Assembly: GCA_017979445.1 (NCBI GenBank)
Contig: CM030708.1
Coordinates: 33,360,721 to 33,424,720, forward strand
DNA: 64,000 nucleotides
Origin: Akebia trifoliata
Lineage: Eukaryota > Streptophyta > Magnoliopsida > Ranunculales > Lardizabalaceae
Direction of reading: 5' to 3'
A program made the position numbers and the translations under genes. The notes beneath the pieces were generated by a model. It did no database searches and was not told the DNA's origin. It saw only the letters and a list, made by a program, of their open reading frames with translations. Of the stretch, positions 56,201 to 64,000 are shown piece after piece; positions within the stretch are counted from its first letter, which is position 1, and the number at the start of each line of letters is the position of its first letter.

Positions 56201-58727
56201 TCAAATTCACCTTCTCCTTCCAACTCCAACACCGAACCATTTTCACCGGAACCTAACTCTCCAACTCCCTTTGTTGCCCCAAATTCCCCAATATCATCCC
56301 CTTTGTCACCCTCATTGCCCTTCAAGGAATGTTTCAACATCTAACTCGGCGTTGACTGGACATACAGGTATCACTCACCCATTATCTGATGTGCTTTCTT
56401 ATGATAAATTATCAACCAAACACCATGCCTTTACCATTTTTATTTCAATCGAAACAAAACCATGATCTTTTGAATAGGCAATCTGTGACCTTAAATAGCA
56501 CCTTGCCATGCAACAAGAGCTTGCTGCTCTCAAGGCTAATGGAACATGGTCTCTTCAACCATTACCTCCTGGGAAGAAACCGGTTGGATGCAGATGGGTA
56601 TACAAGATCAAATTCAAACCCGATGGTACTGTTGAACGTTATAAAGCCCGATTGGTAGCAAAAGGATACAGTCAAATAGAAGGATTAGATTACCATGAGA
56701 CTTTTGCTCCAGTTGCCAAGCTTGTGACTGTTCGTTTCCGTCTTGTTGTGACATCAACTCAGCATTGGCACCTTCACCAACTCGATGTCAACAATGTTTT
56801 CTTACATGGAGACCTTGATGAAGATGTCTACATGTTTTTACCCCCTGGTTTTAGACGAAAGGGGGAGACACGAGTTTGCAAACTTCACAAATCATTATAC
56901 GATCTCAAACAACCTTCGTGTCAATGGTTTATCAAACTTTCAACAGCTCTCAAATCGGCTATCAACAATCCAAAGTTGATTATTCATTATTCGTCTGATC
57001 CCAAGGCGGTAAATTCACTGATCTTCTTGTTTATGTAGATGATGTCATTTTGGCAGGAAATAACCTACAAGATATTGAAGACACTAAGTAATTTTTAAAG
57101 GATCAATTTAAATTGAAGGATCTTGGACAATTAAAATACTTCTTAGGCATAAAGGTTGCTCGATCCAACAAGGGCATTGCTCTTTCACAACGGAAGTATG
57201 CTCTTGAAATTCTTGAGGATGCTGGATACCTTGGTGCAAAACCAGCCTCCTTTCACATGGAACAAAACTTGTCTTTCAATAAGTTTGATGGTGACTATAT
57301 TAGTAATCCTTCTTCATATCGAAGACTTGTTGGGCGGCTAATTTACTTGACCATCACACGGCCTGACTCAGTGTATGCAGTCCACATTCTAAGCCAATTT
57401 ATGGACAAGCCATGAGTTCCACATTTAGAAGCAACTCATCGTGTCTTGTGTTATGTTAAACACACGCCAAGCCAAGGAATTTTTCTTCCTACAGCAGTTC
57501 AATCAAACTAAATGCTATTTGCGATGCAAATTGGGCTAGGTGTCGTGATACTCGATGATCTATTAATGGATACTGCATATTTCTTGGCAAATCATTAATT
57601 TCCTAGAAAACCAAGAAGCAAACTACGGTATCGCAATCCAGTGCAGAGGCTGAATATCAATTCATGACTGCAACTTGTTGTGAGATTACTTGGTTGAAGT
57701 ACATTCTACAAGATTTGGGCATCAAGCATTCACATCTTGCCAACCAATATTGTGACAATCAAGCAGCACTCCACATTGCTTCAAATCCAGTTTTCCATGA
57801 GCGAACAAAACACATAGAAATTGATTGTCATCTCATACGAGAAAAGATTCAAGAATGAACGATCAAAACAGCTCACATATCCACATCACATCAGCCAGCC
57901 GACATTTTTACAAAGCCAGTGAGTTCTTCACAATTCTCAACTTTACTTGGCAAGTTAGGAATTATCAACATACATTCCAAACTTGAGGGGGAGTGTTAAT
58001 GGATTGTAAAGACAGTCAATGCATAAAATCTATGATCTCCTTGAATTATGCAGATTTAACTTTTATTGTTTGGATTTCCATTTACATAGCAATGTAAATT
58101 AGGCAATGACAGTGTATAGGCTTTAATTTAGGATTCAAAATTGATCTCTGTGCTATATATATATATATATATTCCTCTCTTTTCAATGAACAATACAAGA
58201 GAGAATATTGATTTCTTACACCCAACTAAAAATGGAAACTTCATAACCCATCTAAATTCTCCAGACAGTTTGCACCAGACACACTATAGACCCATAATCC
58301 TGCTTTGAAGGAGAAATTTGACTGATTTAGGAACCACCCAATCTATATGCCTATAAGATTGATAAAATTTGGCCTAGATTGCCCATTCTGTGACATTAAA
58401 AAAAAAACAAAAAAAAACAAAAAAAACAAAAAAACAAAACTTGCAATGGAAGTCTACTTACAACAACCACTTGTATCTCCCAAAAACAGAGTTCAATCAA
58501 GTTACAAACACTGAACGTTGGTTATACCTGTAAGTAATGAGAGTCGGCAACAAACACTCTTTGATAAGTATTTCAAGATCCTGACGAGGATTGAAATTCT
58601 CTAAATAATCCACTCTGATTTCAACAAGATCAGCACCACTTGCATTAGCCTTATTCATCCCAATCAACATCTGATCCACAGATTTCCCCATTAATGGAGC
58701 ACAAATCAGAGTCGAATTCCTACTCAT
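43556..58727 (-). CDS. DQD/SDH: Bifunctional 3-dehydroquinate dehydratase/shikimate dehydrogenase, 10 exons, frameshifted in exon 4
   Basis: Catalyses 3-dehydroquinate to 3-dehydroshikimate to shikimate. Exons: 58528-58727, 51056-51161, 47835-48053, 46077-46422, 45640-45703, 45376-45484, 45146-45289, 44029-44177, 43703-43865, 43556-43596. The start [14 protein letters not shown] opens directly in the dehydratase domain; an in-frame stop precedes it, so there is no plastid transit peptide, as in cytosolic isoforms. The dehydratase keeps SSHNY (His) and IVKIETTA (Schiff-base Lys). The dehydrogenase keeps CTIPHKE (Lys), YNTD (Asp) and the NADP-binding [16 protein letters not shown]. The Ser-x-Ser substrate motif reads Gly-x-Ser (KPVGHSKGP), a type of change tied to quinate-active paralogs. 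Exon 4 lacks one base near 46273-46278, causing a stop at 46255-46257. Every other junction keeps phase (about 513 residues if in frame). Introns 1 (7.4 kb) and 2 (3.0 kb) hold retroelements. Confidence 0.92.
44765..44915. repeat. Degenerate relative of the 18802-19155 MITE
   Basis: Contains TATGGGTTAGAAGTCTTGGA, GAGAATGATCTCTATGGTAAGGAGATCATCCTCTC and CTTCTAACCCCATCAAAAG. These follow the same order as the U1-C intron element (GGGTTAGAGGTTTTGGA, GGATGATCTC, CTTCTAACCCCATCAAAAA). It lies in DQD/SDH intron 7. Confidence 0.6.
46255..46278 (-). other. One-base deletion and premature stop in DQD/SDH exon 4
   Basis: On the minus strand the codons read GAT TTG TTT AAT TAT ACA, whereas the conserved family sequence continues as Asn-Leu-Tyr-Asn before the IGPDTKV block. 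Shifting by one base restores TAC AAT ATC AGA CAG ATA GGG, that is YNIRQIG, and the whole downstream exon. Exon 4 is 346 bases, one short of what the phases of exons 3 and 5 require. Without the missing base translation stops at TAG (46257-46255). Confidence 0.88.
48952..50997 (-). mobile_element. 5'-truncated L1-type LINE in DQD/SDH intron 2
   Basis: Same strand as the host gene. From its truncated 5' end it encodes YDHVSW, a reverse transcriptase FVDDTLVF motif (about 50680), a [18 protein letters not shown] block, then [19 protein letters not shown] and KWLWRF of the zf-RVT region. A poly(A) tail (T run at about 48953-48960 on the plus strand) closes it. Frames are broken in several places, so it is inactive. 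The family resembles the LINE at 10290-11757 but is better preserved. Confidence 0.82.
50996..51071. repeat. 38-base duplication of the DQD/SDH exon 2 donor region
   Basis: GTATGTTCATGAGAAAGC followed by ACCTGAA occurs at 50996 and 51034. On the minus strand this duplicates the end of exon 2 and its donor: the true site is TTCAG then GTAGCT at 51056/51055, the copy is TTCAG then GTTGCT at 51017/51016. Use of the copy would add 39 bases. The LINE begins exactly at the outer copy. Confidence 0.75.
51640..52740 (-). mobile_element. Very degenerate LINE reverse transcriptase debris
   Basis: No long frame survives. On the minus strand the sequence around 52470-52495 reads KVDLEKA, the start of the plant L1 reverse transcriptase core, and a second related CCAAGTCCAC segment lies near 52250. 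The intervening text shares phrases between the two parts (CATCTTTCCAACA, CAATCAA), which suggests two overlapping or duplicated remnants. Boundaries are guesses. It lies in DQD/SDH intron 1. Confidence 0.4.
53397..53632 (+). repeat. Copia left LTR
   Basis: Aligns over its length with the right LTR at 57994-58220 (for example CAATGCATAAAATC, GTGATCTCCTTGAATTATGC and GAACAATACAAGAGAGAATA). The start is blurred by a short tandem duplication of AAGGAATGTAAAGA. Scattered differences from the right LTR imply an old insertion. Confidence 0.88.
57994..58220 (+). repeat. Copia right LTR
   Basis: Starts TGTTAATGG right after the purine-rich tract and ends TTTCTTACA. It carries a TATATA expansion missing from the left copy. 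Confidence 0.9.
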
Positions 58728-58983
58728 TGGAACAAGATCCGAAGAAGCCAACTAAAAGGTAGAATTTCGTTGGAACAAGATTCGAACAAGTCTCGAATTT
58801 CTCCTCATTTCTCCCAATTAATGTTTGAGAGAAAAGCTGGGTGACGTCACTAGTGGATAAGAAGTGGGTCAGACAGGAACAATGAGACCCAATGAAGATC
58901 AGCAGAATTTATCTAATCTAAATAGGAAACGTAGATACGATAAGATGGGGACCACAAGATTCCAACTTAAAGTTATAATGATT

Positions 58984-59176
58984 AATTAAGGGAGTTAAAT
59001 ATGTATTTGGATCGGGATCGGTTGACTCGTGAAGAATTCCAATTACGAAAGCAATGGTAGAAATTTGAGTCATGCTGGGTAATTAACGGAGTTAAATATA
59101 TAGTTGGATTGGGATCGGTTGACTCGTGAAGGATTCCAATTACCTAATCTATGGTAGAAATTTGAGTCATGCTGGG
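58984..59176. repeat. 97-base direct duplication in the DQD/SDH promoter
   Basis: Two adjacent copies sharing GGAGTTAAATAT, GGGATCGGTTGACTCGTGAA and GGTAGAAATTTGAGTCATGC (GGAGTTAAAT at 58991 and 59088), about 260-450 bases before the DQD/SDH start codon. Each copy includes TTGACT, a W-box core recognised by WRKY factors. A regulatory role is inferred. Confidence 0.8.
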
Positions 59177-59340
59177 TTGACACAAATGGAGACACAAAGG
59201 TGATAAAATGATGTGGTGTCGTGAATGTTATCGTAGATGCTTTTTCACATATATGTAAAAAACATCTATGGTTATCTGCACTCCATCCCATCATTTTTGT
59301 CATATTTGTGTCTCCATTTGTGTCATTCCAGCATTTTCCT
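59168..59340. repeat. Palindromic repeat family member
   Basis: The left arm GACACAAATGGAGACACAAA and the right arm TTTGTGTCTCCATTTGTGTC are near-perfect inverses. The centre has GTAGATGCTTTTTCACATATATG and AACATCTATGGTTATCTGCAC. The right end reads CCAGCATTTTCC, shared with the copies at 13160 and 12963. Confidence 0.75.
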
Positions 59341-59569
59341 AGAAATTTATGTTTGGAACACATGAATACATGATGCATATTTCATATGTGTATTTTATCT
59401 TAATAATTGGATTTCATATTATAGCGTTTGGGATTTAAATTTGTTTATAAATATAAAAAAGAAATCGAGTCATCAATAATAATAAAAATGCTTTGAATGC
59501 AGTGTAAAGAATTCAGTTTAGAACAACTCCTTAAAAAAAAAAAATTTAATTGTCGAATATACCAACATA

Positions 59570-59940
59570 CAAGGGTGGAGCCAGGATTTTCTTGTAATGG
59601 GGGCAAACTGTAATTAATGGTACAATTGAAGAACTTGAAGATGAATGATTTTGGGAAGAAATTCAGAGGTTTTTTATTAGAAGTTGAAGAAAATAATATT
59701 TAAGTCATATTTACAATTAGTCTTATGAGAAAGACCAAGTCAGGAGGCAATGTCATCTTCGAAAAATTGAAAAGGGGAAGGGCAAAAATTGGAGGGAGGT
59801 GAAGGAGTGGGGGCAAATGGGGCATGTACTTAGTTGAAAATACAACGAATATCTCAAATTAAAGGATATTTAAAACATCCCAAAAAAATTATGCAGGGGC
59901 AGCTGCCCCCACAACAACCTCCTCACTAGCTCCACCCCTG
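59570..59940. mobile_element. hAT-type MITE, 371 bp
   Basis: Termini CAAGGGTGGAGCCAG and, in reverse complement, CAGGGGTGGAGCTAG match at 13 of 15 bases. A perfect 8-base duplication CCAACATA lies outside (59562-59569 and 59941-59948). No coding capacity. This CAGGGGTGGAGC end is the common hAT terminus of plants. Confidence 0.9.
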
Positions 59941-60960
59941 CCAACATACTAGAGATTTCGGCCACACGGGGACTAGGTGAAGTACTGAAGGGGACACATG
60001 AAGATGAGAAACGGGATTATTTGAATCTTCAAATAATATCAAATGTGGTGTTCGAATCAATTATGAAAATGGATTGTCCATGATTGTTCAAACTTGTAAA
60101 CTGTTTTTATAAGATTAGAAATATCAGAATGTCCCAACCAATTATCTTTGATGACGATGATGAGGATGATGATTCAAAGGCATTGTTAAAATTCAACAGC
60201 TCCTAACACTCATTGTCGCTACATCGATAACTAGACTAGACTTTTCGTACCTTTTTTGTCTCACCCATTAAGAACTCCATTAGACTCCAAGCTACAATTT
60301 TGTTTTATTTTTTTGATGGGGTGGTACAATCAAACGGCAGTGTCTCATAATAAAAATAAAACACACACACATCGTAGCCAATCCATTTGGTGTCAACAGA
60401 TTTGGATTCGGAAAGTGTACAATATTTGGGTAAGGCTGAGCCATATTCGACACCGATCCCATTCCTTTACTCATGTTGTGTGGTGTCGACAAAAATACAC
60501 TTGGGAGTTATAATTTCATTTACATCAACTTGATCCAAATGAACTCTACAAATTATAATTTTTTTCCAATTTTGGAATTTATTATCATTGAATAATTTTA
60601 TAATTCCAATTTTGGAATTCTGTATCATCAAATAAAATCAATAAAAAAATCGATGCATTCGTTTGCTGTAAATTCACAGTTCTAACAAATGTTAAAAGAT
60701 TGAACAACTTGGTCCACATTTTGGGATCATTAATTACTGAAGTTGATTTCAAAGAATCGTCATTAATTCATTATAAAAGTATTAGATTATGATTAAAAAA
60801 CACTAGAGAATTAGCAGAATTAGTGATGTTTTTCATCATTTTCAAGAAATTCAGTACTCGCAAGGTCAACTAGAGAAAATTAAAGGGTATTTTCTCTTCT
60901 ACTTCTTTTTTTCAAAAGCGAAGAGAATTGGAGAAATTGTTGAGTAAATCATCAAACATC

Positions 60961-61060
60961 TTAATGCATCCTCAATGGCGGTAATAGAAACCTCACAATC
61001 TGTATTATAGCCAATCAGCTTCCCATCACTAGCTCTCCTGACAATCGTGAAATCCATACT
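60961..61060 (-). pseudogene. Orphan exon fragment of a second DQD/SDH paralog
   Basis: The minus strand encodes [18 protein letters not shown] followed by SITAIEDALR, the equivalent of exon 6 of the gene at 43556-58727. It differs from that copy ([13 protein letters not shown]), so it is from another paralog and not a simple local copy. There is no usable donor after it, and on its other side it ends abruptly where the duplicated F-box segment starts (61061). Neighbouring exons are absent. Confidence 0.85.
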
Positions 61061-61410
61061 TTCGTCTTGCTTCCCACGAAAGTGTATTTGGACAGCTTCA
61101 GCTTCTAGCCTATTTTTGATTTCTTGTTTTTCTGAGATTCAAAAAGCCATGTACCCAACAAACATATTTTTGACTCTTGGAAAATGCTTTTTATGGGAGG
61201 GCTGCCAAAGGCTTCCCCTAAATGTTGGAAACCTTATAGTGCTATCTTTCCATGCTCATCATCATTAAAACCTTGTCAAGAAAATTTGGGGTTATCCGAA
61301 TGAACTTGTTCCTCCATTCAATTATGTCTAAAGGAATGTCCTCTCTAAATTTAAATGACTTTGTATCCGTTCTCACAAACTTAATCCATGCTTTTTTCTT
61401 TTCTTGGCAG

Positions 61411-62750
61411 CAAAAGGCTAGAATAAAGAAGGGGAAATAGTTCAAGCACCAATACTTCTAAATTTTTTTTTTATACATGGTTCAAGCACCAACATTGCGA
61501 CGAGACCTTGGTCAGAACTTCAGCCCAAGCTTCTGGATTTGATTGCCAAGCGTTTATCTATAATAGAGTTTCTTGCTTTTCCTAGCACTTGCAAAGATTG
61601 GCGTTTATCGTCTTTTACATCTTCAGCTCAACCCAAAACTAAACAAGTTCCATGGTTTCTACTCTATGATAGCAAACCAAACTGTCACTTATATGATCTA
61701 TCCTCGGACAATTCAACACAATCCATATCCTGGAATTGGATAACGCAACATGCATTGCTTCACTTGATGGATGGCTTCTTATGTACCGAGACTGATCAAT
61801 TACGTTCTTCTTCTGTCCCTTCTCCCATGCAAAAATAGATCTCCCAGAGTTCCCCCATTCGACACTATCGAACTATGCTGCAGTATTCTCATCTTCTACT
61901 ATGTGTCAAGACTGCATTGTTTGTGTCGTTAACCATGGCAATAACACCACATTGGAATTGAATGTGATTCGACGAGGAGCTAACGAATGGACTAAACACA
62001 AAATACCATATGCCCAAAACCAGATAAAGACCGTAACTTGTGCAACATTTAACAATGGGATTTTGTAAAAGAATAGAGACAAACAAATCGACAATGGAAG
62101 AAGGAAAAGTAAGAACACTCAGATTTACGTGGAAAACCTTTCGGAAAAACCACGGGCAGAGAAAAGAAAATCCACTATGTCAAAACTGAATAATGCACAT
62201 ACAGGATTCGGCCGAACAATACATAAAAAAGGGAAACCCTAAAACATAATAGGTCCATACCGCGGGGGCAAAGCCCCTGCACCCCCAATGGGCTCAGTGG
62301 TGGGTTACGAGATCGGGCCCAAAAATTTCCCATTATTTTATTTCACCACAAAATGTCGCACCGTGAACCTTTCATACTTAGTCAATTAGAATTCGAGTCA
62401 CACACTCAACATTTCTATTTTTTGGACTCTGCTGATGCTGCATTGACTTGTTCTTGGAGATGAGAAATGGAAATTATATCAAGTGGTACCTTGGTCAAAT
62501 CAACCAGGTCCGAGGCTACCATTTTCATCAGATAGAGTATATTATAGTAATGAAATTAAGCGAAAATTGGAGTTGAAAGAGTTTGATTCTCTATCTACTT
62601 GTGGAACAAATTTTCGAGAAGGTGTCTACAATACATGCATTCACAATGAAGAACACAAGGCCGAGGACAAGAAGAATCTTCGTCGAAGGGAGTATGGGTC
62701 CAGCCTCAGTTCTTCGAAATTCCTGAAAATCAGAGCTGGTCTCTTTGTAG
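61411..62750 (+). pseudogene. F-box pseudogene (second copy of exon 2)
   Basis: Matches exon 2 of the intact gene at 40270-41260 in order and orientation. It is broken by an in-frame TAA soon after the acceptor, several one-to-few-base indels (for example around 61480, 61715 and 62448), a 348-base insertion at 62064-62411 and loss of the normal stop (TGA changed in TTTGTAGG). The counterpart of exon 1 lies outside the duplicated segment, so this copy also lacks a start. Fragments of the coding sequence remain readable, for example PWFLLYDSKPNCHL. Confidence 0.92.
62064..62411. mobile_element. LTR-like insertion in the F-box pseudogene
   Basis: Compared with copy 1, exactly this segment is extra between GGGATTT and TTTCTATTTTTTGG. 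It starts TGTAAAAG and ends CTCAACA, that is TG...CA, the ends of LTRs. It includes GTGGAAAACCTTTCGGAAAA and GGTGGGTTACGAGATCGGG. The size suits a solo LTR or a miniature LTR element. The target duplication is unclear because the site is a T run. Confidence 0.6.
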
Positions 62751-64000
62751 GTGTGTTCTTGAAGGAAGAAAATATTCACCTTTGTTTCTTCTTCTTCTTC
62801 TTCTGTTTTTTTTTTTTTTTTTTCCTTTTTATTATTTATTATGACATCTAGTGTTTGTTCTTGTTGGTGAGAGGGATGAAAATATAGAAGCTCTTGTGTG
62901 GGTTTCTTCATAGTTCAAGAATTTATGTTTTAGTCAGATTTGTTGGCAAGAACATTTTTTATCTGAAAACCCATTAGTTTTTCAGTTATTTATGTTTGAT
63001 AAGTTGGATCTTTCTTTCATCAACTATTTATAAGGGAACAGAGACTGAGCTTTTGAATTGTTTTTTTTTATTTTAATTTTTGGTATATTGGTTAAAACAG
63101 GTTGGAAAACCAACTTTACCTCGCTGTGATATCTGATGGGTTTTATCTGATCTTCGAAGCCCCGTCACTTAGTTTTGGTGTCGGTTAAATGAATCATGTT
63201 CTTCAATTTTAATCCTGTTTAAAGTCATGTCTTTTGTTACTGCAAGCAGGTTCAAATCTTGTTCATGTTCTTGTATTTAATACTGTTTAAAGTCATGTCT
63301 TTTGTTATTGCAAGCATATTCAAATCTTGTTCTCGTTCGCTAATGGGAGGGATTTACCCCGCATCTCAGGCTTCACACCATCTCACGAGACAAAGGACGA
63401 TATTTTAAAAGTCTTGGTCAAGCCAATAAAACTTGGCCGATTTTTTTTTTTCACTTAGATAATTATTTTTATGTGAATAAATTATTTAAAACCTATCTTA
63501 TTTTTAATAAAAAAAATTATACTTATTGTCATATATATATGAATAAATAATTGTGAATTGAGTTAAATGATTTATCCCATCCAAAACGAATTGACTCATC
63601 CGAGACAATGATACTTCTTATCTTCAATAATTAGGATCATAACTCATCTCAATTGAGTTCAATTTGACAAGGAAAATCCAAGTTGTAGCTTCTTAAGAAA
63701 TGTTGAAAATGGTCAGACATTTAATTTAAGAGCAATATCCATATGTATTGGCATTGGTAATTTAAGAAAATTAAAAAGAAGATAGAACTAGAGGTTTTAG
63801 CCATCTTTACACAACTTTGTTTTTGTTTAATTGAACAAATTTAAAATGTTAAAAAAATAAAAAAAAAATCACATCTTTTCAGGGAGTTGAATTGCAATCG
63901 ATTATTGTATTATTCGGGAAATTCGTGTATAACGAAATATTAAAAAAATTGTTAACTGTACAAACTACCTCAATCTTAGGCTGTAAGTGACTGTCACTCT

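Larger units (their letters stand above)
53397..58220 (+). mobile_element. Degenerate Ty1-copia retrotransposon with both LTRs
   Basis: Inserted in DQD/SDH intron 1 in antisense orientation. LTRs of about 230 bases lie at 53397-53632 and 57994-58220 (shared ends at ATTGATTTCTTACA). The primer-binding site TGGTATCAGAGC at 53633 matches initiator Met tRNA. The polypurine tract is GAGGGGGAG before 57994. Domain order is copia: gag from 53697 with two CCHC knuckles (about 54477-54582), protease with LDTG (54853), GAG-pre-integrase and integrase (55200-55470), reverse transcriptase (56575-57100, with YVDD split by a frameshift), RNase H with CDNQAAL (57640-57858). Stops and frameshifts interrupt nearly every domain. 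No target duplication was found. The left LTR has an 18-base internal tandem duplication near its start. Confidence 0.93.
58728..60960. other. Region upstream of DQD/SDH
   Basis: Promoter side of the DQD/SDH gene. It contains a 97-base direct repeat (58984-59176), a palindromic family member (59168-59340) and a hAT MITE (59570-59940). Between 59950 and 60960 I recognise nothing beyond AT-rich DNA. Confidence 0.65.
61061..64000. repeat. Segmental duplication, copy 2
   Basis: Direct repeat of 39920-42492, about 21 kb from copy 1, running off the window edge while still homologous. Copy 1 is followed, after about a kilobase, by the 3' end of a DQD/SDH gene. If the unit is larger, another such gene could lie just beyond 64000. 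Confidence 0.92.

Noticed and set aside
53397..58226. A 5-base target duplication for the copia element
   Set aside because: The bases after the right LTR (CCCAA) do not occur before the left LTR, whose start is rearranged.

Overview
The window is nuclear DNA of a flowering plant, probably a dicot. Genes are split by GT-AG introns (two are GC-AG) and separated by AT-rich intergenic DNA. Transposable elements of angiosperm type fill both introns and spacers: Ty1-copia with an initiator-Met tRNA primer site, L1-type LINEs, hAT, PIF/Harbinger-like and Mutator-like non-autonomous elements. Splice junctions were placed by hand, by reading both strands against known protein families and requiring phase continuity. 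No database search was possible.

Layout, left to right: (1) 1044-12614, minus: a 16-exon BONZAI/copine gene, closest by N-terminal signature to BON3. (2) 17185-21186, plus: U1 snRNP protein C in five exons, the first coding exon only 8 nt. (3) 22419-23787, minus: a two-exon ribosomal L18p/L5e-family protein. (4) 24060-27675: two abutting PIF/Harbinger-like elements, the second 3.2 kb and apparently carrying foreign DNA. (5) 30313-36614, minus: a seven-exon BRCT-domain protein of 1,168 residues. (6) 38445-41260, plus: an F-box protein gene, head-to-head with the BRCT gene. (7) 43556-58727, minus: a ten-exon bifunctional 3-dehydroquinate dehydratase/shikimate dehydrogenase gene, swollen to 15 kb by a degenerate copia element and LINE debris, with a one-base deletion in exon 4. 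(8) 60961-64000: an orphan exon of a second dehydratase/dehydrogenase paralog next to a broken second copy of the F-box gene. Region 8 suggests that the F-box and shikimate genes sit in a tandemly duplicated block running past the right edge.

The genes are ordinary single-function plant genes and do not form one pathway. Their likely roles are calcium-dependent membrane and immune homeostasis (BON), splicing (U1-C), an organellar or extraribosomal L18-like protein, DNA damage response (BRCT), ubiquitin ligase specificity (F-box) and aromatic or quinate metabolism (DQD/SDH). I found no CRISPR, operon or defence-system structure.

The least routine signals are: the frameshift and Gly-for-Ser active-site change in the dehydratase/dehydrogenase gene; a dispersed palindromic repeat family with a TATC(T/C)CGAG-like centre; abutting PIF/Harbinger elements that share one TTA; several hAT and Mutator-like elements whose target duplications can be read directly; and two GC-AG introns plus long sense-strand G-tracts in the BON gene.
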